Positions 8,389-16,551 of a stretch of DNA of 45,258 nt are shown here, in pieces; position 1 is the first letter of the stretch, and each line of letters opens with the position of its first letter. The translations under genes and the position numbers were made by a program. Where the stretch lies: NCBI GenBank assembly GCA_038148755.1, contig JAYQWA010000017.1, positions 1 to 45,258 of the forward strand. The letters are read 5' to 3'. The notes under the pieces were generated by a model, which saw only the letters and a list, made by a program, of their open reading frames with translations, made no database searches and was not told the origin of the DNA. The DNA comes from UBA5109 sp038148755. Its GTDB lineage: Bacteria; Pseudomonadota; Gammaproteobacteria; Pseudomonadales; Pseudohongiellaceae.

Positions 8389-8634
8389 TTAGGCTGCCGC
8401 AGCTTCCTTTATCAGACTGCTTACACGGTCACTTAGCTGAGCACCCTGGCCTTTCCAATATTCCACACGCTCCAGGTCAACTCGCAGACGCTCTTCCTGC
8501 CCTTTGGCGCCAGGATTAAAAAATCCAACACGCTCAATGAAACGGCCATCACGCGATTTACGCTTGTCAGCTACCGTGAAATGGTAAAATGGGCGTTTCT
8601 TGGCACCACCTCTAGAAAGTCTAATCATTAACAT
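8389..8634 (-). CDS. rpsP: 30S ribosomal protein S16
   Basis: An 81-residue S16 protein, an early-assembly protein of the small subunit. The N-terminus MIRLSRGGAKKRPFYHFTVADKRKSRDGRFIERVGFFNP is the family hallmark. Two ATGs are possible (8634 and 8628). I took the first because an AGGAA ribosome site sits eight bases upstream and because it parallels the short extension in E. coli S16 (MVTIRLAR). It is the first gene of rpsP-rimM-trmD-rplS and has a likely growth-rate-controlled promoter about 105 bases upstream. Confidence 0.96.
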   Translation of the reverse strand: MLMIRLSRGGAKKRPFYHFTVADKRKSRDGRFIERVGFFNPGAKGQEERLRVDLERVEYWKGQGAQLSDRVSSLIKEAAAA

Positions 8635-8693
8635 AAGTTATTGTTCCTAAATAAAAAATTCTGTTTTCTTCCGGTAATTTCTGCACTCTGTCA

Positions 8694-8768
8694 CCGGAAT
8701 TTTCCGGCATGGACTTTCCAGACCGGAAAAAAGGCGGGTATTCTAAGGGAAAAGTATGGCTATTGGAA
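8694..8768 (-). promoter_or_regulatory. rpsP operon promoter and leader
   Basis: Read on the minus strand, TAGAAT (8740-8745) is a good -10 box, with TTCCAA (8763-8768) 17 bases upstream as a weak -35. The bases after the -10 are GC-rich (ACCCGCC), as is typical of stringently controlled ribosomal promoters. The leader then contains CCGGAA/TTCCGG arms (8694-8699 and 8702-8707) and a further CCGGAA-like copy near 8723. These could form small hairpins between promoter and rpsP, of unknown effect. Confidence 0.5.
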
Positions 8769-8815
8769 CCTTAAATCACTGATTTCACATAAAAAGTGCA
8801 GTTTATATCCGGCAA

Positions 8816-10198
8816 TCACCTGCCAGGGAAACCGCCGCCTGGCGGCATACCTCCCGGTGGGTTCATCCCCCCCAAACCACGCATCATGTTGGCCAATTTA
8901 CCACCCTTCATTTTCTTCATGACCCGCTGCATCTGCTTGTGCTGTTTAATAAGCCGATTCAGATCCTGGATATTGGTACCTGAGCCCTGGGTAATACGGC
9001 GTTTACGCGAACCATTTAGCATATCCGGGTTACGCCTTTCCTGCATAGTCATCGAGTTGATTATCGCTTCCATACGAGCAAACATCTTGTCATCTACTTT
9101 GCTAGCAGCTGCCTGTGCCATACCGCTCATAGCCGGCATCTTGTCGAGCATATTGGTGATGCCACCCATATTCTGCATTTGCTGCAACTGTTCTTTGAAA
9201 TCTTCCAGATCAAAACGCTTACCGCTTTTAATTTTCTTCGCCAGGCGCTGGGCTTTTTGCTTATCAACTTTCTTTTCAACATCCTCGATCAGGGAGAGCA
9301 CATCCCCCATACCGAGAATTCTTGAGGCTACCCGATCAGGATGAAAGGCTTCCAGGCCATCAATTTTTTCTCCAATGCCCAGAAATTTAATCGGTTTGCC
9401 AGTAATATGTCGGACCGATAAAGCCGCACCACCTCTGGCATCACCATCAGTTTTAGTAAGAATAACGCCAGTCAACGGCAAGGCTTCATTAAATACTTTT
9501 GCTGTATTAGCGGCATCCTGCCCTGTCATGGCATCAACCACGAATAATGTTTCTGTCGGGTTAATGGCAGAGTGCAAGCGCTTTATTTCAGACATCATCG
9601 CTTCATCAATCGCCAGTCGACCTGCCGTATCTACAAAAAGCACATCAATGAATTTTTTCTTGGCTTCAGCCAGGGCGTTTTTAACGATGTCTTCAGGTTT
9701 TTGCTCGGCATTGCTGGGGAAAAACTCGACCCCAACTTCACCGGCCAGAGTTTCCAACTGCTTTATTGCTGCTGGACGATAAACATCCGCGCTGACGACC
9801 ATAATCGATTTTTTCTGATTATTTTTAAGCCATAAAGCCAGTTTGGCTACAGAAGTGGTTTTACCAGCCCCCTGCAAACCTGCCATTAATATGACTGCGG
9901 GTGGAACGGTTTTTAAATTCAAGGCTTCATTGGCATCGCCCATCAATGCCTGCAACTCAGCCTGCACAATTTTCAAAAAGGCCTGTCCGGGATTCAGACT
10001 GGCACTGACTTCCTGTCCAATCGCACGTTGCTTGACCTGATCAATAAAATCCTTGACCACAGGCAGGGCGACATCAGCTTCCAGCAAAGCCCGGCGCACT
10101 TCGCGTAAACTCTCCTGGATATTATCTTCTGTTAGCTTGGCTTTGCCGGTGATGCTTTTAAGCGCACCAGACAGTCTCTCGGTTAAGGTTTCAAACAT
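8816..10198 (-). CDS. ffh: signal recognition particle GTPase Ffh
   Basis: A 460-residue SRP54 protein that binds 4.5S RNA and the signal sequences of nascent inner-membrane proteins and delivers ribosomes to FtsY. An N-terminal helical bundle is followed by the G domain: P-loop GLQGAGKTT near residues 109-117, DTAGRL, and TKTDGDARGG. The methionine-rich M domain comes last (QQMQNMGGITNMLDKMPAMSGM, and RKRRITQGSGTNIQDLNRLIKQ, the RNA-binding helices), with a Gly/Pro/Met tail. It is divergent from ypjD, with 88 bases between them, and upstream of the rpsP operon, a conserved gammaproteobacterial arrangement. Confidence 0.97.
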   Translation of the reverse strand: MFETLTERLSGALKSITGKAKLTEDNIQESLREVRRALLEADVALPVVKDFIDQVKQRAIGQEVSASLNPGQAFLKIVQAELQALMGDANEALNLKTVPPAVILMAGLQGAGKTTSVAKLALWLKNNQKKSIMVVSADVYRPAAIKQLETLAGEVGVEFFPSNAEQKPEDIVKNALAEAKKKFIDVLFVDTAGRLAIDEAMMSEIKRLHSAINPTETLFVVDAMTGQDAANTAKVFNEALPLTGVILTKTDGDARGGAALSVRHITGKPIKFLGIGEKIDGLEAFHPDRVASRILGMGDVLSLIEDVEKKVDKQKAQRLAKKIKSGKRFDLEDFKEQLQQMQNMGGITNMLDKMPAMSGMAQAAASKVDDKMFARMEAIINSMTMQERRNPDMLNGSRKRRITQGSGTNIQDLNRLIKQHKQMQRVMKKMKGGKLANMMRGLGGMNPPGGMPPGGGFPGR

Positions 10199-10286
10199 TT
10201 TTTACCACGTTGTGCTACGAATTCAGACCAACAATTCTACAACAAAAAAGCTTCTATGGCGTGCCCAGTTATGAGAGACTTTCCTC

Positions 10287-11087
10287 ATGCTTGCAACAGT
10301 TTCAGGAATCATCGCAGTCGCACTTTATGCATTAGGGACCTGGTTTCAGGCTCAGGCTTTATTCCAGGATCGTCAGACCAGATCACTTGTCCTGACTTGC
10401 GGCGGTTTGGCACTGTTGGCGCATCTAATCAATATGACCGAAGTAGTCAGCACAGATGCTGGATACAATTTTGGTTTATTCAAAATAGCGACCTTATTCA
10501 GTTTTGCCATTTCCTCTGTTGTCTTACTCAGCAGTTTAAAAAAACCTTTGGAAAACCTGTTTCTGATTATCTTCCCTGTCGCCATTATCAGCGTTTTATG
10601 CTCCTTGTATATTCCCAGCACTTATGTGCCGCACGCAGATTACAGTAGTGGTCTGGCACTACATATTGTGCTGGCAATTCTGGCCACCAGTATTATCACC
10701 ATTGGAGCCGTACAAGCTGTTTTTCTGTCTTATGAAAATCAACAGCTTAAGCAGCACCACGGATTTCAATTAATCAAGCATATGCCGCCATTACAAACCA
10801 TGGAAAGTTTATTATTCGAGTTTGTCTGGGTTGGCATTTTTTTATTAAGCGGCGTTATTATCACCGGCATCCTGTTTACGGAAGATTTTTTAGGGCAACA
10901 CCTTTCACACAAAACTGTACTCTCAATCAGTTCATGGATTATCTTCGCCATACTGCTATGGGGTCGGCACTTTGCAGGTTGGCGTGGAGCCACTGCCATT
11001 CGCTGGACCTTGACGGGCTTCATTTTCCTGATACTGGCTTATTTCGGGAGCAAGTTCGTGCTTGAATTAATCCTGCAACGCACCTAA
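10287..11087 (+). CDS. ypjD: YpjD/CcsA-like inner membrane protein
   Basis: A 266-residue protein with about eight hydrophobic segments, belonging to the cytochrome c assembly (CcsA/CcmC-like) superfamily and resembling E. coli YpjD. The end of the protein (HFAGWRGATAIRWTLTGFIFLILAYFGSKFVLELI) is the family's most recognisable part, with the Trp-containing WRGxxAxRW motif. Haem handling is suggested by the superfamily, but the role of YpjD itself is not well settled. It is divergent from ffh and 80 bases upstream of corB, as in many gammaproteobacteria; the synteny strongly supports the call. Confidence 0.88.
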   Translation: MLATVSGIIAVALYALGTWFQAQALFQDRQTRSLVLTCGGLALLAHLINMTEVVSTDAGYNFGLFKIATLFSFAISSVVLLSSLKKPLENLFLIIFPVAIISVLCSLYIPSTYVPHADYSSGLALHIVLAILATSIITIGAVQAVFLSYENQQLKQHHGFQLIKHMPPLQTMESLLFEFVWVGIFLLSGVIITGILFTEDFLGQHLSHKTVLSISSWIIFAILLWGRHFAGWRGATAIRWTLTGFIFLILAYFGSKFVLELILQRT

Positions 11088-11167
11088 TCTACAATAAATC
11101 AGACAGCAACTATGTATAACGGCCCTGTAGTAAAGTTACGCTGTAAAATCTATGCGTTAAAACTTAA

Positions 11168-12457
11168 ATGAGTAACCTTTCTCTAGAAGCTCTCTTTAGT
11201 ATTCTTCTTGCCTTAATTATTATTTCGGGCTATTTCTCAAGTTCTGAAACTGCAATGATGGCGCTGAACCGTTATCGTTTGCGTCATCTTGTAAAACGTC
11301 AGCATAAAGGCGCAATGCGGGCAAATAAATTACTCGAACAACCTGACCGTCTTATCGGCATCATTCTTATCGGCAATAATTTTGTCAATATTTTTGCATC
11401 GGCCATCGCTACCATTATCGCCGTGCGTTTATTCGGCGATGCCGGAATTTTGGTTGCAACTGTTGTGCTTACCATCGTGATTTTAATTTTTTCGGAAGTA
11501 ACACCAAAGACTATCGCCGCTGTTCACCCTGAAAAACTGGCCTTTCCCTTTAGCCTACCCTTACTTTTTTTATTAAGGGTTTTTCATCCATTGGTCTGGT
11601 CTGTCAATACAGTATCCAATTCTCTGGTACGTTTGCTTGGCTTTGACACTGATGACATCGACCACCACCAACTCAATGCAGAAGAATTAAAAACCGTTGT
11701 TTTTGAATCAAGCACTCATCTGCCGGTTCGGCACCAGAATATGCTGGTTAATATTCTTGACCTGGAGAAAGTTTCCGTCAGTGACATCATGATTCCCAGA
11801 AATGAAGTTGTCGGCATCAATATTGACGACAGTATGGATGAGATTATGCAAACTATTATCAATAGTCATCATACCCGCTTACCCGTCTACAAAGAGAACC
11901 TGAACAACATACTGGGCTTTCTGCATATGCGAAATACTGCACAATTAATTAACCTGGATAAAGTTAATAAAGCTGAACTCATGCAACTCACCAGAGAAGG
12001 TTACTTTGCCCATGAATCTACTTCCTTACATACTCAGCTCATTAACTTCCAAAAGAAAAAGCGCAGAATTGCCATGGTGGTTGATGAATATGGTGATGTG
12101 CAGGGCATAGTCACCCTCGAGGATATTCTGGAAGAAATTGTCGGCAACTTCACAACCAACATGGCCGAAGAAACTGACGAAATCCATCCACAACCGGATG
12201 GCACTTATTTAATAGATGGCAGCGCAAACATACGAGAAATTAATCGGGCATTAGACTGGGACTTACCTACTGATGGCGCAAAAACCCTGAATGGCCTTTT
12301 GACTGAGTTTCTTGAAAATATCCCGGAAAATAATGTTGCCATACAGTTACCTTATTATCGGGCTGAAGTCATTCAGATTAAGGATAACATGATAAAAAAC
12401 GTCCGAATGTGGTACTTCGACCCTGAAGCTGAAGCTAAACAGGCGCTACTATTTTAA
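11168..12457 (+). CDS. corB: CNNM/CorB-type Mg2+/Co2+ transport protein with CBS domains
   Basis: A 429-residue inner-membrane protein of the HlyC/CorC (CNNM) family, similar to E. coli YfjD/CorB, linked to magnesium or cobalt efflux. The N-terminal DUF21/CNNM transmembrane domain covers about residues 8-185 (FSSSETAMMALNRYRLRHLVKR, then EVTPKTIAAVHPEK). A pair of CBS domains (VSDIMIPRNEVVGINIDD and RIAMVVDEYGDVQGIVTLEDILEEIVG) senses nucleotide. The C-terminal CorC_HlyC domain contains DGSANIREINRALDWDLP. It follows ypjD and precedes a Nudix gene by about 20 bases. The ribosome site is weak, but the start gives the expected N-terminus. Confidence 0.93.
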   Translation: MSNLSLEALFSILLALIIISGYFSSSETAMMALNRYRLRHLVKRQHKGAMRANKLLEQPDRLIGIILIGNNFVNIFASAIATIIAVRLFGDAGILVATVVLTIVILIFSEVTPKTIAAVHPEKLAFPFSLPLLFLLRVFHPLVWSVNTVSNSLVRLLGFDTDDIDHHQLNAEELKTVVFESSTHLPVRHQNMLVNILDLEKVSVSDIMIPRNEVVGINIDDSMDEIMQTIINSHHTRLPVYKENLNNILGFLHMRNTAQLINLDKVNKAELMQLTREGYFAHESTSLHTQLINFQKKKRRIAMVVDEYGDVQGIVTLEDILEEIVGNFTTNMAEETDEIHPQPDGTYLIDGSANIREINRALDWDLPTDGAKTLNGLLTEFLENIPENNVAIQLPYYRAEVIQIKDNMIKNVRMWYFDPEAEAKQALLF

Positions 12458-12478
12458 AAAAACTTGCAGAAGACGCTT

Positions 12479-13045
12479 ATGAATTTTTGTAACTTATGCG
12501 GCGAAGAACTAGTCCTAACCATTCCTGAAAATGATGACCGCGAACGTTACGTCTGTACTGATTGCGGACATATCCATTACCAGAACCCACGAATTATCGT
12601 TTGTACCGTGCCGGTTCATGAAGACAAAGTGCTTTTGTGCAAACGTGCCATCGAGCCCCGTTATGGACTCTGGACTCTGCCCGGGGGCTTTATGGAAAAC
12701 GATGAAACAACGCATGAAGGTGCCCTCAGGGAAACACTGGAAGAAGCCTGCGCCAGAGTAGAACTGATGGACATTTATAGCCTGTACAACCTGCCTCATT
12801 TCAATCAGGTCCATCTGTTTTTCCGGGCAAAGCTGCTTGATTTAAACTTTGCAGCTGGTACTGAAAGCCTTGACGTGAAACTATTCACGGAAGATGAAAT
12901 TCCCTGGCAGCACATTGCATTTATTCCGGTACTGGAAACCCTGAAACATTTTTTCCAGGATAGAGTTAACAATACATTTCCGATGCATTGTGCTGAAGTT
13001 GTCATAGAGACGGACAGCCAAAAAAGAACAGTCAGGAACTACTAG
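12479..13045 (+). CDS. zinc-ribbon Nudix hydrolase
   Basis: A 188-residue Nudix hydrolase with an N-terminal zinc ribbon (CNLC at residues 4-7, then CTDC), followed by HIHYQNPRIIVCTVPVHEDKVLLCKRAIEPRYGLWTLPGG. The Nudix box reads GGFMENDETTHEGALRETLEEACA, with the glutamates needed for Mg2+ binding; the usual Gly near its end is Cys here. Such ribbon-bearing members often cleave NADH-type or ADP-ribose-type pyrophosphates, but the substrate is not deducible. A TTG five codons upstream is possible; I prefer the ATG at 12479, which begins directly with the zinc ribbon. The gene follows corB closely and precedes fdhD by 12 bases, so it may be in the same transcript. Confidence 0.88.
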   Translation: MNFCNLCGEELVLTIPENDDRERYVCTDCGHIHYQNPRIIVCTVPVHEDKVLLCKRAIEPRYGLWTLPGGFMENDETTHEGALRETLEEACARVELMDIYSLYNLPHFNQVHLFFRAKLLDLNFAAGTESLDVKLFTEDEIPWQHIAFIPVLETLKHFFQDRVNNTFPMHCAEVVIETDSQKRTVRNY

Positions 13046-13057
13046 ACCATTATTTCA

Positions 13058-13873
13058 ATGTTTATTAATACAACAAAAGTAAACAGCCTTTCAGCAACCA
13101 GCAAACAGCAGGATGATGTCGTTGCTGACGAAGAGCCACTGGAAATTCGTCTGGGTTATGTCGATGCCCAGCGTGGTCGCCTGCATAAAAGCATTGCCAT
13201 TACCATGCGTACCCCCGGTCAGGATTTAGAACTTACACTGGGTTTTTTATTCAGTGAAAATATTATTCAGTCTGCCGCACAGGTTATGGATATAGACACG
13301 GTTAAAGACAACCTGATAAGGATAGAACTATCCGATGAATGCAGTTTCGATCTGGCGCGTCTGGAGCGACATTTCTATACAACATCCAGCTGTGGAATAT
13401 GTGGCAAGGCATCGCTGGAAGCACTAAGCACAAATGGCGCAGAAGCAGTGAGCAGTGATCAATTCCAGATACGTTCAGAGCATTTATCAACGGTAGGAAA
13501 AAACCTCCGCCTTAAACAAAACCTGTTTCACAGTACCGGCGGAACCCATGCCTGCGGCCGCTTTGATAACCTGGGAGTAGTCTTAGATATGGCGGAAGAT
13601 ATTGGTCGCCACAACGCCATGGACAAACTCATTGGCCAAATGCTGATAAAAAAATCTCTACCCTTACGTAATAGTGGTCTGATTGTCAGTGGCAGAGCAA
13701 GTTTTGAGCTACTGCAAAAAGCCTTGATGGCACAGTGTCCATTGCTGCTTGCAGTGGGCGCTCCTTCATCACTTGCCGTAGAGTTGGCGCAGGAATTTAA
13801 TATCTCTCTGGTAGGCTTCCTCGGCGAAAGCGAATTCAACATTTACCATGATGATGACCGCATCATAATCTAA
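13058..13873 (+). CDS. fdhD: formate dehydrogenase sulfurtransferase FdhD
   Basis: A 271-residue FdhD protein, which passes sulfur from a cysteine desulfurase to the molybdenum cofactor of formate dehydrogenase and is required for activity. The sulfur-carrying cysteines are Cys112 and Cys115 in TTSSCGICGKAS. Other family blocks are FSTGGTHACGRFD-like HSTGGTHACGRF, DIGRHNAMDKLIG and SGRASFELLQKAL. It lies 620 bases upstream of the fdsGBA operon it should serve, but is separated from it by a small minus-strand gene, so it is probably transcribed with the Nudix gene rather than with fds. Confidence 0.96.
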   Translation: MFINTTKVNSLSATSKQQDDVVADEEPLEIRLGYVDAQRGRLHKSIAITMRTPGQDLELTLGFLFSENIIQSAAQVMDIDTVKDNLIRIELSDECSFDLARLERHFYTTSSCGICGKASLEALSTNGAEAVSSDQFQIRSEHLSTVGKNLRLKQNLFHSTGGTHACGRFDNLGVVLDMAEDIGRHNAMDKLIGQMLIKKSLPLRNSGLIVSGRASFELLQKALMAQCPLLLAVGAPSSLAVELAQEFNISLVGFLGESEFNIYHDDDRIII

Positions 13874-13903
13874 TAGCTGCTTCAGGCTTAGACCAATTCA
13901 ATT

Positions 13904-14218
13904 TCAGTTAAACTGCACTTTACCGGCACCCCTGACGCCAACAGGAAAAATAACCATCAATAATAAAACAACCATCAACACATCTCTGTCTAGTGAATAT
14001 TGTGCCAATAAATCACCAGGAAGATTCACAGCTAAACTCATTAACAAAGCAATAATAATAAGCAGCAATCCTCTATAAACCAGCAAACCACTGATTACCA
14101 GAGCCCCTAAGGCAATATAAAGATAGTTCGTATCCATGCCTATACGCTCCAGCAGTGCTTTACTCAGCGTAATACCCATAGTCATAAAAATAATTAATCC
14201 ATAACCAAGTACTTTCAT
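13904..14218 (-). CDS. small hydrophobic membrane protein
   Basis: A 104-residue protein with three or four hydrophobic segments (about residues 4-18, 31-46, 48-66 and 82-95) and little soluble sequence, so it should lie in the inner membrane. I do not recognise the family. The start is supported by GAGGTGAACG directly before the ATG. It is on the opposite strand to fdhD and fdsG, in the gap between them, and has its own upstream region shared with fdsG. A link to formate metabolism is only positional. Confidence 0.65.
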   Translation of the reverse strand: MKVLGYGLIIFMTMGITLSKALLERIGMDTNYLYIALGALVISGLLVYRGLLLIIIALLMSLAVNLPGDLLAQYSLDRDVLMVVLLLMVIFPVGVRGAGKVQFN

Positions 14219-14404
14219 CGTTCACCTCAATAGCCTGTTAAATGCAGCTATGTATTAACCAGGGAGTGAAGTTTAGTTAAGAACCATGAGATGAAACTGT
14301 TAAAGCCATCACAATAACATTACGCGCCGCCATCTATGCCTAAAAATGCGAGCTAAGTCTAAATATTGAAATTCAGGAAAAAGCTTTAAACCCAGTAAAG
14401 ATCC

Positions 14405-14470
14405 TGCTTTTGTAGCCTCGTGCCTAAGCCGGATCATGTGTTAGGATTGCTCAAGTGAGGCTAAAAAGCA
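14405..14470 (+). promoter_or_regulatory. long hairpin / inverted repeat before fdsG
   Basis: A 14-bp stem with one bulged G pairs 14405-14419 (TGCTTTT-G-TAGCCTC) with 14457-14470 (GAGGCTAAAAAGCA). Inside it a 5-bp stem pairs CCTAA (14423-14427) with TTAGG (14441-14445). The element ends 22 bases before the fdsG ATG, and AAAGG (14480-14484) lies outside it as the ribosome site. There is no T tract, so it is not a simple terminator. It could be a structured 5' leader controlling fds, or an operator, because a weak promoter (TTGCTC at 14447, TATAGA at 14471) overlaps its right arm. I cannot match it to a known riboswitch by eye. Confidence 0.6.
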
Positions 14471-14492
14471 TATAGAACTAAAAGGCCACTCC

Positions 14493-15005
14493 ATGTTGGA
14501 TAATGCTTACAAAATTGACAGAAATCAGTTTAAGGACTGGCAGGTTGAGCTGGCTGGAGAACTGTTAAAAGAATTTGATCATGAAGAGCACAACCTATTA
14601 GACGTTCTGCATTTTTTTCAGAACGAATTTGGCTATATCGATAAAGAACTCATCCCACTTCTAGCAAAGTTTTTCAATCTATCTCGTGCCGATGTTCATG
14701 GTGTCGTCAGTTTCTATCATGATTTTCGAGAACAAAAACAAGGAAGCTATGTATTAAAAATCTGCCAGGCTGAATCCTGCCAGGCCATGGGTTCAAGAAA
14801 ACTGACTGAAGAAATCAAGACTTATCTAGGCATTGATTTTCATGAAACCAATATTGAAAAAGGTATCACACTGGAACCTGTTTATTGCCTGGGTAATTGT
14901 TCCTGTTCTCCCAATGTGATGCTTAATACAAAAATTTTCAGCCGTACTAACAGTGACGAATTAAAACAGATTCTGGATAAGCTTGATAAGACAGAACATG
15001 CATAA
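14493..15005 (+). CDS. fdsG: NAD-dependent formate dehydrogenase gamma subunit (NuoE-like)
   Basis: A 170-residue thioredoxin-like [2Fe-2S] subunit of the soluble Mo-formate dehydrogenase, related to NuoE of complex I. The cluster cysteines are Cys91 and Cys96 (CQAESCQAMG) and Cys132 and Cys136 (CLGNCSCSP). The helical N-terminal part contains LLDVLHFFQNEFGYID and VHGVVSFYHDF, typical of the family. It passes electrons between the FMN/NAD subunit and the rest of the complex. It is the first gene of fdsG-fdsB-fdsA, overlapping fdsB by 8 bases, and is preceded by a prominent hairpin that may regulate the operon. Confidence 0.94.
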   Translation: MLDNAYKIDRNQFKDWQVELAGELLKEFDHEEHNLLDVLHFFQNEFGYIDKELIPLLAKFFNLSRADVHGVVSFYHDFREQKQGSYVLKICQAESCQAMGSRKLTEEIKTYLGIDFHETNIEKGITLEPVYCLGNCSCSPNVMLNTKIFSRTNSDELKQILDKLDKTEHA

Positions 15006-16551
15006 CATTTACCTGCCAAGAGAAACCACGGCTCTGTCCCTGCATGCAGAAGAGCTTGCTGTTGCTTTGGCTACAGAAGCAGCCGCCCGCAATATTGACA
15101 TCAATATCATCAGAACTGGTTCACGTGGTGCAGCCTGGCTGGAACCCCTGCTTGAAATTGAAAACCCAGATAATAATGCTGAACGGATTGCTTATGGCCC
15201 GGTACAGCTTGACGATGTGGCAACCCTGTTCGATGCGGACTTTCTAAAGTCAGGGGAGCATTCTCTCAAACTTGGCAACATTGACACTATTCCCTGGTTT
15301 CAGCAACAGCAGCGTTTAACCTTTTCACGTTGTGGCAGCATTGATTCGCTCTCCTTGCATAGCTACCGGGAACACGGTGGTTTTAAGGGCCTTGAAAAAG
15401 CTCTCAAACTTGATAAACCGGAAATTATTCAAACAGTGCTGGATTCCGGCTTACGAGGTCGTGGCGGCGCGGCCTTTCCAACGGGCATAAAATGGCAGAC
15501 TGTTGCCGGCGCAGAAGCTGACTGTAAATACATAGTTTGCAATGCTGATGAAGGTGACAGTGGCACTTTTTCTGACCGACTCTTAATGGAAGGGGACCCC
15601 TACTGCCTGATCGAGGGCATGCTAATCGCCGGCATCGCTACAGGTGCAGAACTGGGCATGATATACCTGCGTTCTGAATATCCATTAACTAAAATAATCC
15701 TGCAACAAGCCTTAACCAAAGCCAGACAGGCAGGCTATCTCGGTAATAATATTCAGGATAGCGGCTATAATTTTGATATACATTTGCATGTTGGTGCCGG
15801 CGCCTATATCTGCGGCGAGGAAACTTCCTTGCTGGAAAGCCTGGAAGGCAAGCGCGGACAAATTCGTTTCAAGCCGCCTTTACCTGCACTGGAAGGCCTG
15901 CATGGTAAACCGACAGTTGTTAATAACGTTATCACTTTTGCTTCCGTACCCATCATTCTCGCTAAAGGTGCTGAGTATTATGCTAACTTTGGTACAGCGA
16001 AATCCCTGGGCACCATGCCATTTCAGCTCAGTGGCAACATCAAACGCGGCGGCCTGATTGAAACCGCCTTTGGCATAACGCTGAGAGAACTTATTGAAAA
16101 TTTTGGTGGCGGCACCTGTTCCGGCAAGCCTGTCGGAGCCGTGCAAATTGGCGGCCCTCTCGGTGCCTATCTTGCCGCAGAACAACTGGACACGCCTTTG
16201 GATTATGAATCTCTAAGCGCTATCGGTGGCATGCTGGGACATGGAGGCATTGTGGTTTTTGATGATAGTGTCGACCTTCTGCAGCAGGCACGTTTTGCCA
16301 TGGAATTCTGTGCCATAGAGTCTTGCGGCAAATGCACTCCCTGTCGCATCGGTTCGGTGCGGGGAATGGAAATCATTGACAAAATCTATAACACACAGGA
16401 TAACAGCAGCAAAGCAGAACACTACGCCTTACTGGATGACCTTTGTGACACCATGGAATCCGCTTCACTGTGCGCCATGGGTGGCTTAACCCCAATGCCA
16501 GTCAGAAGCGCAGTCAAACTCTATGAACAGCAGTTTGCAGATAAAAAATGA
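14998..16551 (+). CDS. fdsB: NAD-dependent formate dehydrogenase beta subunit (NuoF-like)
   Basis: A 517-residue flavin subunit that carries FMN and the NAD+ site and one [4Fe-4S] cluster, related to NuoF. A thioredoxin-like N-terminal region of about 110 residues is followed by SGLRGRGGAAFPTGIKW (residues 150-166, FMN/NAD site), CNADEGDSGTFSDR, GAGAYICGEETSLLESLEGKRGQIRFKPP, and the cluster motif ESCGKCTPCRIGS with the distant Cys in SLCAMGG. An upstream TTG would extend it by five residues; I chose the ATG at 14998, which overlaps the fdsG stop as expected for translational coupling. Its stop overlaps the fdsA start (ATGA). Confidence 0.96.
   Translation: MHNIYLPRETTALSLHAEELAVALATEAAARNIDINIIRTGSRGAAWLEPLLEIENPDNNAERIAYGPVQLDDVATLFDADFLKSGEHSLKLGNIDTIPWFQQQQRLTFSRCGSIDSLSLHSYREHGGFKGLEKALKLDKPEIIQTVLDSGLRGRGGAAFPTGIKWQTVAGAEADCKYIVCNADEGDSGTFSDRLLMEGDPYCLIEGMLIAGIATGAELGMIYLRSEYPLTKIILQQALTKARQAGYLGNNIQDSGYNFDIHLHVGAGAYICGEETSLLESLEGKRGQIRFKPPLPALEGLHGKPTVVNNVITFASVPIILAKGAEYYANFGTAKSLGTMPFQLSGNIKRGGLIETAFGITLRELIENFGGGTCSGKPVGAVQIGGPLGAYLAAEQLDTPLDYESLSAIGGMLGHGGIVVFDDSVDLLQQARFAMEFCAIESCGKCTPCRIGSVRGMEIIDKIYNTQDNSSKAEHYALLDDLCDTMESASLCAMGGLTPMPVRSAVKLYEQQFADKK

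Noticed and set aside
14405..14470. Calling the fds hairpin a known Moco riboswitch
   Set aside because: I could not recognise the conserved bases or full multi-stem layout of that class by eye, so it is left as an unnamed element.
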